A stretch of 22,602 nt of DNA from M55B129 sp964506505 (lineage in GTDB: Bacteria; Bacillota; Dethiobacteria; DTU022): contig CAZDKY010000031.1 in NCBI GenBank assembly GCA_964506505.1, forward strand, positions 1 to 22,602, given 5' to 3'. Positions 6,543 through 14,063 of the stretch are shown piece by piece. Each line of letters opens with the position of its first letter. The stretch's first letter is position 1. A model generated the notes under the pieces. The model saw only the letters and a program-made list of their open reading frames with translations, had not been told where the DNA came from and did not search any database. The translations under genes were made by a program, and so were the position numbers.

Positions 6543-8294
6543 ATGTTTAAAAGCCTGGCGGAAAGTTTGCGCGAATATAAAAAAGAAACCATAAAAACTC
6601 CACTCTTCGTTATGTGTGAAGTGATCATGGAAGTATCCATCCCCTTCCTGATGGCCAGCCTAATCGATTTCGGGATCGATGCAGGCGATATGGCCGTGAT
6701 CTTCAGGCTGGGTCTGGCGCTGCTTTTCATGGCCCTGATTTCTCTCTTATTCGGGATGCTATCCGGCAGGAGTTCAGCAATTGCGGCAGCCGGTTTTGCT
6801 AAAAACCTGCGGCAGGACATGTTCTACAACGTTCAAACCTTTTCTTTTTCCAATATCGACAAGTTTTCTCCATCCAGCATCATAACCAGGCTGACAACCG
6901 ACGTGACCAACGTCCAGCAGTCATTCCAAATGGTCATTCGTATGGCTGCCCGCGGCCCCCTGATGATGATTTTTGCCCTGACCGCCGCTTTCAGCATAAA
7001 TGCTCGCCTGTCGCTCATTTTCCTGGCGGCAATCCCTTTCCTCGGCCTCGGGCTATATATTATCATGACTAAGGCTTATCCCCTTTTCAGGCAGGTCTTT
7101 AAAACCTATGACCGCCTCAATAAGATCGTCCAGGAAAACGTGCGGGGGATCAGAGTTGTTAAATCCTTCAACCGGGAGGATTATGAAAAAGAAAAATTTG
7201 GGGACATTTCACAGGCAATTTACAGCTATTTTTCCATGGCGGAAAAGATAGTCGCTTTTAATATGCCTCTGATGCAGTTTTCCATGTACGCGTCCATGCT
7301 CCTTATCTCCTGGTTTGGAGCCCGGGTAATTGTTGCCAGTGGAAATAACCCGGCTCTTGGCCTGAGCACCGGTCAGCTGATGAGTTTGATGACTTACACC
7401 ATGCAGATCCTGATGAGCCTTATGATGCTCTCTTTCGTTATGGTAATGATCACCATTTCACGGGCCTCGGCAGAAAGGATTGCCGAACTGCTGGAAGAAA
7501 AAAGCGATCTCACCAGCAAGGAAAACCCTGTCTATATTGTATCCAGCGGGGAAATCTCTTTCGAAAATGTCAGCTTCTGCTACAGCAAAGAAGCCGATAA
7601 AAAATGTCTTAAAGATGTCAACCTGACCATTAAATCAGGCGAAACATTGGGCATAATCGGCGGAACCGGTTCAGCCAAAACCACCCTGGTCCAGCTGCTC
7701 CCCCGGCTTTACGATGTTACTGAAGGGCGTATTCTGGTCGGTGGAGTGGATGTGCGCGATTATAACCTCCAGAGCCTGCGTGACCAGGTAGCAATGGTTC
7801 TGCAGAAAAATGTCCTGTTTTCGGGAACAGTAAAAGAAAACCTGCGCTGGGGCAACCGGGAAGCTGATGACGAAGAACTGATCAGGGTCTGCAAACTGGC
7901 CCAGGCCGACGATTTTATCCGCAGCCTGCCGGAGCAGTACGATTCCCATATTGAACAGGGCGGATCCAACCTCTCCGGAGGTCAGAAGCAGCGCTTCTGC
8001 ATTGCCCGGGCTCTCTTGAAAAAACCGAAAATCCTGATCCTTGACGATTCTACCAGTGCTGTTGATACCGGAACGGAAGCTCTCCTGCGCCGCAGCCTGC
8101 GGCAGGAAATGCCCGATACTACCAAGCTGATCATTTCCCAGCGCATTAGCTCAGTTGAAGATGCCGATAAAATCGTTGTTATGGACGATGGCAGAATTAC
8201 CGCTGTCGGAACCCATGAAGAACTGCTGGAAATATGTGACATATACCGCGAAGTATATCAATCGCAGGTGAAGGGAGGCAAACTCATTGCCTAA
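6543..8294 (+). CDS. heterodimeric ABC exporter, degenerate-site half (YfiB/TM287-like)
   Basis: A 583-residue half transporter with six N-terminal membrane helices (about 15-310) fused to an ATPase domain, embedded in the cytoplasmic membrane. Its own nucleotide site is degenerate. Walker A is GGTGSAKTT (373-381) with Ala378 in place of the usual glycine before the lysine. The residue after the Walker B Asp is Asp502 instead of Glu (LDDSTSAVD), and the H-loop residue is Gln533 (ISQRISS). The signature LSGGQ (477-481) is intact and would complete the partner's active site. These Asp/Gln replacements are typical of the TM287 side of TM287/288-type exporters. ATG 6543 lies 9 bases after GGAGG; the TTG at 6534 abuts that motif. 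Likely a lipid, peptide or drug exporter; the substrate is unknown. Confidence 0.9.
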   Translation: MFKSLAESLREYKKETIKTPLFVMCEVIMEVSIPFLMASLIDFGIDAGDMAVIFRLGLALLFMALISLLFGMLSGRSSAIAAAGFAKNLRQDMFYNVQTFSFSNIDKFSPSSIITRLTTDVTNVQQSFQMVIRMAARGPLMMIFALTAAFSINARLSLIFLAAIPFLGLGLYIIMTKAYPLFRQVFKTYDRLNKIVQENVRGIRVVKSFNREDYEKEKFGDISQAIYSYFSMAEKIVAFNMPLMQFSMYASMLLISWFGARVIVASGNNPALGLSTGQLMSLMTYTMQILMSLMMLSFVMVMITISRASAERIAELLEEKSDLTSKENPVYIVSSGEISFENVSFCYSKEADKKCLKDVNLTIKSGETLGIIGGTGSAKTTLVQLLPRLYDVTEGRILVGGVDVRDYNLQSLRDQVAMVLQKNVLFSGTVKENLRWGNREADDEELIRVCKLAQADDFIRSLPEQYDSHIEQGGSNLSGGQKQRFCIARALLKKPKILILDDSTSAVDTGTEALLRRSLRQEMPDTTKLIISQRISSVEDADKIVVMDDGRITAVGTHEELLEICDIYREVYQSQVKGGKLIA

Positions 8295-10215
8295 AGGAAT
8301 GGGACCCCACGGCCGCATTCCCGGAAAACCGGATCTGCGGAAGATAAACCCGGCTACATTGAAAAGGCTTTTCTCTTACATGGCAGGATATAAAAAACAG
8401 CTGATCCTGGTGGTAATCTGTATTGTCATCAGTTCACTAACCCTGGCCATTTCAGCCCTGTTCCTGCGAACACTGATTGATGATCATATCACCCCCCTGC
8501 TGCTGGAAGCTGAACCTGATTTCTCCGGCCTTTTCCGGGTAATCATCATCATGGGAATCATCTACACCAGCGGTGCTCTGGCCACCCTTTTCTATAACTG
8601 GCTTATGGTCGACATTGCCCAGGGTGTGCTGAAAAAAATCAGGGATGAGATGTTCAGCCACATGCAGTCTTTGCCGATCCGCTTCTTTGACAGCCGCAGC
8701 CACGGAGATGTTATGAGCTATTATACCAATGATGCCGATACTCTGCGCCAGATGCTGACGATGAGTCTGCCCCAGACTTTTGCTGCTCTTGTAACTATGA
8801 CCTCCGTCCTGCTGGCCATGCTTTACCTCAGCTTCTGGCTGACTCTCCTCGTGCTTGGATTTACCTACCTTGCCCTGCGCATTGTCGGTTTCATTGCCAG
8901 CAAAAGCGGTTCCTACTTTATCAAGCAGCAGCAATCTCTCGGCGAAGTCAATGGTTATGTTGAAGAAATTATCAGTGGGTTGAAGGTAGTCAAAGTATTT
9001 AATCATGAAGAAGTGGCCAAAGAAGATTTTGATGAAAAAAATGAGATTTTGGCTGCCCACTCAACTGAAGCTCATAAATTTGCCAACATCCTGATGCCGA
9101 TCACCCACAACCTCGGTTATATTCTTTATGTCCTGGTCGCTATAGTGGGCGGCGCCCTGGCCATAGGCAGTGTCACAAACATCAGCCTGGCCGGTGCGGG
9201 CCTGCTGACCCTGGGAATGATCGCTTCTTTTTTACAGCTTTCGCGTAGTTTTATCAATCCACTGGCCCAGGTAACCATGCAGCTTAATTCAGTAGTCATG
9301 GCCCTGGCCGGGGCAGAAAGAATTTTTAAGCTGATGGACGAGCAGGGCGAGGTTGATGATGGTCATGTTTCCCTGGTCAACGTGAAAAATGAAAATGGAA
9401 CCCTGGTGGAAACAGAAGAGAGGACCGAGCACTGGGCCTGGAAAAATTACAATAACGACGGCTCGCAAAGATATACAGAACTGCATGGAGACGTTCGCTT
9501 CCATGAAGTTGACTTTGGCTACGATGAAAATGAACTGGTTTTAAAAAATATCACCCTCTATGCAGAACCGGGTCAAAAACTGGCTCTGGTGGGAGCTACC
9601 GGAGCAGGTAAAACAACCATCACCAACCTGCTTACCCGTTTTTATGACATCGCCGACGGTAAAATCCGCTATGATGGGATTAACATCAATAAAATTAAAA
9701 AAAGCGACCTGCGCCGATCCCTGGGGATGGTCCTGCAAGATGTGCACCTTTTTTCCGGCACGGTCATGGACAATATCCGCTACGGCCGCCTTGATGCTAC
9801 AGACGAGGAATGCATCGGAGCGGGGAAAATGGCCAACGCCGACAGCTTCATAAAAATGTTGCCCCATGGATACCAGACCGAACTGACTGGCGACGGCAGC
9901 AGTCTATCCCAGGGACAGCGCCAGCTGATTTCCATCGCCCGGGCCGCTGTGGCTGATCCCCCGGTGATGATCCTCGACGAAGCAACTTCTTCAATCGATA
10001 CCCGCACTGAAGCTATAGTCCAGGAAGGCATGGACAAGCTCATGCACGGCCGGACAGTATTTGTCATCGCCCACCGTCTTTCTACAATCCAGAACTCCGA
10101 TGTGATCATGGTAATCGAGGACGGGCAAATTATTGAACGGGGCAATCATGAAAAGTTGATCTCCGAAAAAGGCCGTTATTACCAGCTCTATACGGGCGCC
10201 TTCGAACTGGAATAA
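8287..10215 (+). CDS. heterodimeric ABC exporter, canonical-site half (YfiC/TM288-like)
   Basis: A 642-residue half transporter whose TTG start overlaps the end of its partner by 8 bases, with AAGGGAGG 8 bases upstream, so the two are translationally coupled. It has a membrane domain (about 30-330), a family-typical insert before the ATPase (ENGTLVETEERTEHWAWK) and a canonical ATP site. Walker A is GATGAGKTT (436-444), Walker B LDEATS (Glu565), and the H-loop His596 (IAHRLST). The signature is LSQGQ (540-544), the variant that pairs with the degenerate site of the partner. Together the two genes form one catalytic and one degenerate site. Stoichiometry and export direction follow from the family; the substrate is not indicated by the neighbours. 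Confidence 0.9.
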   Translation: MPKGMGPHGRIPGKPDLRKINPATLKRLFSYMAGYKKQLILVVICIVISSLTLAISALFLRTLIDDHITPLLLEAEPDFSGLFRVIIIMGIIYTSGALATLFYNWLMVDIAQGVLKKIRDEMFSHMQSLPIRFFDSRSHGDVMSYYTNDADTLRQMLTMSLPQTFAALVTMTSVLLAMLYLSFWLTLLVLGFTYLALRIVGFIASKSGSYFIKQQQSLGEVNGYVEEIISGLKVVKVFNHEEVAKEDFDEKNEILAAHSTEAHKFANILMPITHNLGYILYVLVAIVGGALAIGSVTNISLAGAGLLTLGMIASFLQLSRSFINPLAQVTMQLNSVVMALAGAERIFKLMDEQGEVDDGHVSLVNVKNENGTLVETEERTEHWAWKNYNNDGSQRYTELHGDVRFHEVDFGYDENELVLKNITLYAEPGQKLALVGATGAGKTTITNLLTRFYDIADGKIRYDGININKIKKSDLRRSLGMVLQDVHLFSGTVMDNIRYGRLDATDEECIGAGKMANADSFIKMLPHGYQTELTGDGSSLSQGQRQLISIARAAVADPPVMILDEATSSIDTRTEAIVQEGMDKLMHGRTVFVIAHRLSTIQNSDVIMVIEDGQIIERGNHEKLISEKGRYYQLYTGAFELE

Positions 10216-10219
10216 CCAG

Positions 10220-10290
10220 CAATCAGAACCCTGTGTATTAACTTATTGACTCAATCAGAACCCTGTGTATTAACTTATTGACTTATTGAC
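10220..10290 (+). repeat. dispersed short repeat, copies 2 and 3 in perfect tandem
   Basis: A 32-base unit is repeated exactly (10220-10251 and 10252-10283) and followed by a further TATTGAC. Each unit carries the core ACCCTGTGTATTAACTTATT. This is the inverse of the copy at 6483-6513, so the exporter pair is bracketed by inverted copies. There is no spacer between the units, so this is not a CRISPR array. Confidence 0.9.
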
Positions 10291-10409
10291 GGGACAGAGG
10301 CAAACCAGATTTCAACAAGGGCTTTTCCTTTCTGTCGCGAATAATTTAATATGTACGGCAGACAGGGTTAACCGGTAGTTATAACATATTCGCCGAAGGA
10401 GTGGTTAAA

Positions 10410-11360
10410 GTGGATGATTTTAACGAATTCCACTCTGAAAACGAAGATAACGACATAATAAAAATACCTGATTTCAGGAAGAAATCCAGATCCGACAGGC
10501 CGGGGGGGAACAAACGGTGGCTGATACCCCTTGTCCTCTTGCTGTTGATAATCGTGGCTATCAGCATCGTCTGGTTTATCGGCAGCCGCCGGCAGACCGG
10601 CCTCTTCCGCTGGTTAACGGACCAGTTCGCCTCGGATGAAGAGACAGTGCAGATCAATCTGCCGGCAGCCCTTTTTACCGGCCAGGATATTGATGCAGTT
10701 ATTGCTGAGGCCGTGGAAGAGAAAGGCGTAAGTGTAATAAACTGGCTCGACAACAGTACGCTTATCTACACAATGTCTCCGGAAGTAATAGAAATACTGC
10801 AGAAGGAAGCAGCGGATAACCTGGAAGATAAAATTGCCGCCATTAAGGAAGGCCGGCAGTATCCTTTTGTCCTTGACTTAAGCCAAGACAGCTCTTTCAA
10901 AGAATTTTACCTGGTGGCAAAGCAGGAGCAGCGCGACAGCGCAATGGCTGCAGCGGCGGAACTGCTGGTCCTGGCTGCTTATTACCGGCATCTTGACGCT
11001 TCTGAAGACGCTATCCCGGAAGTTTCAATAGCTATCGAAGCAAGTGACAGCAGTGGAGCTCCGGAAATGCTGTTTTATCCCGCTGACCTGGAAGAAGCCG
11101 TCGCTATCCTGGAAAATCCACCCGAACCGGACCCGGAGCCTGAATCTCCGTCTGCCGGAGATGAAGTAATTGTCATCACCGGGCCAGATAACCTGAACCT
11201 GCGCAGCGGCCCGGAAATTACTTACCTGATAATCGACATCCTCAACTCGGGAACGGTGCTTGAAGTAATCGGCACAGAAGGAGATTGGCTGGAAGTAATC
11301 ACTCCCGAAGGCAAAGAAGGCTGGGTCCACGGCAACTATGTGGAACTCTATACCGATTAG
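10410..11360 (+). CDS. single-pass membrane protein with C-terminal SH3b domain
   Basis: A 316-residue protein. An acidic then basic cytoplasmic N-terminus is followed by one membrane helix (about 37-58, WLIPLVLLLLIIVAISIVWF) and flanking arginines that favour an N-in topology. The extracytoplasmic part has an uncharacterised alpha/beta region (about 75-225) and an acidic proline linker (NPPEPDPEPESPSAGDE). It ends in a bacterial SH3 domain (about 250-313) with the hallmark LNLRSGP, GTVLEVIG, DWLEV and GWVHGNYV motifs. SH3b domains usually bind cell-wall peptides, so a role at the envelope is likely; no hydrolase domain is seen. GTG 10410 is chosen because AAGGAG lies 8 bases upstream; the GTG at 10401 overlaps that motif. 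Confidence 0.75.
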   Translation: MDDFNEFHSENEDNDIIKIPDFRKKSRSDRPGGNKRWLIPLVLLLLIIVAISIVWFIGSRRQTGLFRWLTDQFASDEETVQINLPAALFTGQDIDAVIAEAVEEKGVSVINWLDNSTLIYTMSPEVIEILQKEAADNLEDKIAAIKEGRQYPFVLDLSQDSSFKEFYLVAKQEQRDSAMAAAAELLVLAAYYRHLDASEDAIPEVSIAIEASDSSGAPEMLFYPADLEEAVAILENPPEPDPEPESPSAGDEVIVITGPDNLNLRSGPEITYLIIDILNSGTVLEVIGTEGDWLEVITPEGKEGWVHGNYVELYTD

Positions 11361-11382
11361 GGAAAGCAGGGAGCAATTATTC

Positions 11383-12015
11383 ATGGCTGATGACAATAAA
11401 CAATTAAGTCAATATGCCAAGCCGACCGACACAAAGGGAAAAGAAGTGGTGGAAAAAATGAATGAAAGCCACTTTCACCTGACAAACTGGGGCCTGGGAA
11501 AAGTGCAGATAGCCGGTACCGATACCATTCTCGATATAGGATGTGGAGGAGGGAGAACCGTGGCCTCGCTGGCCGGACAGGCTTTCAGGGGAAAGGTCTA
11601 CGGAATCGACCATTCTCCAGACTGTGTCAGGTGGGCTACTGAATACAACCGGCACCTGATAGACAGCGGGCGGGTTGAAATTGTTTACGGCAGCGTTGAA
11701 AGCCTGCCGTTCAGGGAGGAGTCTTTTCACCTGGTGGTGGCGGTGGAAACCATCTACTTCTGGCCCACACTTTTGCAGTCTTTCAAAGAAGTCCATCGGG
11801 TTTTAAAATCAGACGGCTGTTTCCTGATTGTCAATGAAATGTACCTCGGTGAAGACGCTTTCGAAGAAAGAAATAAAAAATGCATGGCCGGTGAAGAGAT
11901 GACCATCTATTTCCCCGGGCAGATTGAGCAAACGATGAAAGAAACCGGTTTTATAAACATCTCCACCGATCTAATAAAAGAAAAAAATTGGCTGCGCTGC
12001 CTGGGTAAAAAATAA
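11383..12015 (+). CDS. class I SAM-dependent methyltransferase
   Basis: A 210-residue soluble Rossmann-fold methyltransferase of the Methyltransf_11 type. Motif I ILDIGCGGGRT is at 49-59, and Asp76 (VYGIDHS) is the expected acidic ribose-binding residue. GSVESLPF gives the adenine-binding loop, and ESFHLVVAVETIYFW plus EVHRVLKSDGCFLIVNE complete motifs II-III. The substrate cannot be inferred. ATG 11383 lies 9 bases after AGGGAG; an in-frame start at 11338 would lie inside the preceding gene. Only 22 bases separate it from the SH3b protein gene, so the two are probably cotranscribed. Confidence 0.88.
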   Translation: MADDNKQLSQYAKPTDTKGKEVVEKMNESHFHLTNWGLGKVQIAGTDTILDIGCGGGRTVASLAGQAFRGKVYGIDHSPDCVRWATEYNRHLIDSGRVEIVYGSVESLPFREESFHLVVAVETIYFWPTLLQSFKEVHRVLKSDGCFLIVNEMYLGEDAFEERNKKCMAGEEMTIYFPGQIEQTMKETGFINISTDLIKEKNWLRCLGKK

Positions 12016-12030
12016 ATAGAGGATATGAAA

Positions 12031-12049
12031 ACTCCGGCTGCAGGCCGAA
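12031..12049 (-). terminator. possible weak terminator of the minus-strand operon end
   Basis: On the minus strand TTCGGC, loop CTGCA and GCCGGA form a 6-bp stem (one G-U pair), followed by GTTTTC. It sits about 25 bases beyond the stop of the four-helix membrane protein and between convergent genes. The T-run is short, so it is weak. Confidence 0.35.
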
Positions 12050-12074
12050 TCATTTCAAACCCTTTACACGAATA

Positions 12075-12407
12075 TTAGCTTTGCCCATATTTATAAGCAA
12101 CATACTCAATAATAATTCCGTAAACTGCCCCGACAATAAAACCCATCAGATCACCGAAACCGGTGGCGCTGTAAAAGGCAAAAGAAACCACCAGGCCGAC
12201 CAGTGCTCCCCTGATCAGCAGGCCGGTCAGCTCCTTACGCCCATCCAGCAAACCGATGACAAAACCCAGCAACAGGCGATTATACCAGAAAGCAAAAAAG
12301 TAGATTCCGCCCAGTTCACTTCCCGATCTGATCAGGGCTCCCAAAATACAGACTACCCCGAGAATTGCGCCGGCAATGAGTGAAACAGCCATTCTTCGAG
12401 TAAGCAC
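12075..12407 (-). CDS. small four-helix membrane protein, function unknown
   Basis: A protein of about 110 residues that is almost entirely membrane-embedded. Predicted helices are 7-26 (AVSLIAGAILGVVCILGALI), 33-54, 62-82 and 87-104, the last containing GFIVGAVYGIIIEYV. Loops are short (RSGSE, DGRKE, ATGFGD). No transporter or enzyme motif is recognised. GTG 12407 is preferred because GGTGGGGTG lies 6 bases upstream. ATG 12446 with AGGAG 4 bases upstream is an alternative, and the longest frame (to 12548) runs inside the crotonase gene and is unlikely. The gene follows the crotonase on the same strand by about 70 bases. Confidence 0.6.
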   Translation of the reverse strand: MLTRRMAVSLIAGAILGVVCILGALIRSGSELGGIYFFAFWYNRLLLGFVIGLLDGRKELTGLLIRGALVGLVVSFAFYSATGFGDLMGFIVGAVYGIIIEYVAYKYGQS

Positions 12408-12480
12408 ATTTATCACCCCACCATTTATTTGACCGGCACTAACCATGCCGCTCCTATCGCCCTTTAACGGGCTTAAGAGG

Positions 12481-13263
12481 CTACCGGCCTTTGAAGTTTG
12501 CCTTTCGCTTTTCGATAAAAGACTGGACCCCTTCCAGGGCATCCTCACTCTGCATGATCGGTTTCAAATCGGGTAAAAGCCTATCAATCGCTTTTTGGGG
12601 CCCCTCAAAACGGGTAATGCGAGCCGAACGCAAAGTAGCCTGGATACCCAGCGGAGCCTGTTCGCTGATGTTTTCGGCGATGGCAACTGCTTTTTCCAGT
12701 TCTTTTCCGGGCTCTACTATTTCCTGGATTAAACCGATCCTGTATGCTTCCTCGGCCGTTAGCTCATCTCCCGTCAAAAGATAGCGCATAGCATCTCCCC
12801 AACCCACCTCCAGCGGCAACCGCACGGTGGCCCCGCCAACGGGATAAATGCCCCGTTTTACTTCAATCTGCCCAAAGCGGGTATTCGCTGAAGCAATCCG
12901 GATATCAGCCGCCAGCATTAGCTCAATACCAATAGTAAAACAGATACCATGCACCGCCATAACCAGGGGCTTCCCGAGCAACTTGTCCCGGTCAAAACCG
13001 AGAGGATCGCATGAAGTTTCCGGCAAGTTAGGATATTTCCCACCGCTGAAAATATCGACCCATTTAATCATGTCTATACCGGAAGTAAAGTGATCCCCGT
13101 GGGCAAAAAGCACGCCGCATCGCAAATTATGCTCGTTATGGAGTTTCCCCAGAGCCGCTGCAATCTCAAGGTACATGTCGGGATCAACCGCATTCATTTT
13201 TTCAGGGCGGTTGAGCCCGACTAACAAAATATGATCCTTTTCCTCAACTGTAATTTTGGCCAT
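12481..13263 (-). CDS. enoyl-CoA hydratase/isomerase (crotonase) family protein
   Basis: A 260-residue crotonase-fold enzyme of normal length, expected to act on an acyl-CoA in the cytoplasm. Both catalytic glutamates of rat enoyl-CoA hydratase (Glu144 and Glu164, 20 residues apart) have counterparts: Glu114 in GIELMLAADIRIAS and Glu134 in FGQIEVKRGIYPVGG. The glycine-rich GGG before the first glutamate is TIG, which may alter the oxyanion pocket. The N-terminal LNRPEKMNAV and the HFTSGIDM segment are typical of the CoA site. A strong AGGAGGGG precedes ATG 13263. No beta-oxidation partner lies in the window, so hydratase, isomerase or a ring-opening hydrolase role is open. It is separated from the Mo hydroxylase genes by 320 bases. 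Confidence 0.88.
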   Translation of the reverse strand: MAKITVEEKDHILLVGLNRPEKMNAVDPDMYLEIAAALGKLHNEHNLRCGVLFAHGDHFTSGIDMIKWVDIFSGGKYPNLPETSCDPLGFDRDKLLGKPLVMAVHGICFTIGIELMLAADIRIASANTRFGQIEVKRGIYPVGGATVRLPLEVGWGDAMRYLLTGDELTAEEAYRIGLIQEIVEPGKELEKAVAIAENISEQAPLGIQATLRSARITRFEGPQKAIDRLLPDLKPIMQSEDALEGVQSFIEKRKANFKGR

Positions 13264-13292
13264 CCTTCTTCCCCTCCTGATCCTTAAGCTTA

Positions 13293-13320
13293 CACCCTGC
13301 GTACTAACTTATTAACTTAT
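13293..13320 (+). repeat. dispersed short repeat, copy 4 (diverged)
   Basis: ACCCTGCGTACTAACTTATT followed by AACTTAT, with two C-for-T differences from the core of the other copies. It has the same orientation as the 10220-10290 copies. Confidence 0.75.
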
Positions 13321-13518
13321 TCGCCTTTTAAAAAATCGCCTTTGGAAAAACTTTTATTAAAAAGGAAAGGTACGGGGTAGCTGTTCTGCGTCAAGATGCA
13401 TCGATGAAATATAAATTGCAGGCAATCTCATTTTATAACTTGCTCGGAAATCAAAAAACCCTTCGCAAGAAACCTTTTTAAGGTGATTATTACCTTCCCA
13501 ATCGTAACCCTGAGATAT

Positions 13519-13546
13519 ATTTTATCATTCCGGTTGAAAAATACAA
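13519..13546 (-). promoter_or_regulatory. weak candidate promoter for the crotonase gene
   Basis: On the minus strand TTGTAT (13546-13541), a 16-base spacer and TAAAAT (13524-13519). It would leave a leader of about 250 bases containing the dispersed repeat. Consensus match only. Confidence 0.25.
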
Positions 13547-13583
13547 AACAACCATTCCGAACACTCCACTCTGGTATATTGAA

Positions 13584-14063
13584 TTACCGTTCATCTTTCA
13601 TTAGCTTTTGCGCCAGTAGAGCCCCGTTTTTTATATCTTCGTAACCAGTACAACGACAAAGATGCTTGTTAAGCGCTCTCATGATTGTTTCTTCATCAGC
13701 ATCAGGGTTTTCTTCAAACAAAGCAGCTAACTCGGTAGCTATACCGGGAGTACAAAAGCCGCATTGAATTGCCCCCGCTTTAACCAGGGCTTTTTGAACA
13801 GGATGAAGCTCTTTCCCCCTTGATAAACCTTCAACCGTAATCACTTCTCCTCCGTCCACCTGAGCTATTTTTTTCTGACAGCTTTTTACCGCTTTACCAT
13901 TCAAAATGACAACGCATGAACCGCAGGTCGAATTATCACAGCCTCGTTTTGTTCCTGTGAGGTTGAGTTTTTCACGTAATACATCAATAAGTAACGTATC
14001 CACTTCTGCTTCTACAGTTCTTTCAATGCCATTTACTTTAAAGGTAAACTTTCCCGCCATCAT
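13584..14063 (-). CDS. molybdenum hydroxylase small subunit, two [2Fe-2S] clusters (CoxS/XdhC type)
   Basis: A 159-residue iron-sulfur electron-transfer subunit. The N-terminal ferredoxin-like domain holds one [2Fe-2S] cluster through Cys42, Cys47, Cys50 and Cys62 (GCDNSTCGSC and KSCQ). The C-terminal helical domain holds the second through Cys101, Cys104, Cys136 and Cys138 (QCGFCTPG and LCRCTGY). All eight ligands are present. Its start overlaps the stop of the large subunit as ATGA, with AAGGAG just upstream, so the subunits are translationally coupled. A second ATG follows immediately (14060) and is better spaced. It relays electrons from the Mo centre to an acceptor; the usual FAD subunit is not encoded here. 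Confidence 0.93.
   Translation of the reverse strand: MMAGKFTFKVNGIERTVEAEVDTLLIDVLREKLNLTGTKRGCDNSTCGSCVVILNGKAVKSCQKKIAQVDGGEVITVEGLSRGKELHPVQKALVKAGAIQCGFCTPGIATELAALFEENPDADEETIMRALNKHLCRCTGYEDIKNGALLAQKLMKDER

Larger units (their letters stand above)
13264..13583. other. intergenic region between Mo hydroxylase and crotonase genes
   Basis: 320 bases without an ORF of note. It holds a diverged copy of the dispersed repeat (13293-13320), an imperfect palindrome AAGGTGATTATTACCTT (13480-13496) and a possible minus-strand promoter (13519-13546). No clear terminator is seen behind the Mo hydroxylase small subunit. Confidence 0.5.

Noticed and set aside
8452..9060. 202-codon minus-strand ORF inside the second ABC exporter gene
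   Set aside because: It is antisense to a gene with complete ABC motifs, and its composition is that of a shadow frame with no domain signature.
10220..10290. Tandem 32-base repeats that could suggest a CRISPR array
   Set aside because: The two units abut with no spacer, the core recurs singly elsewhere, and no cas gene is present.
12408..12548. N-terminal extension of the four-helix membrane protein
   Set aside because: Part of it overlaps the crotonase coding sequence on the same strand in another frame. The extra residues are low-hydrophobicity and a good ribosome site precedes GTG 12407.
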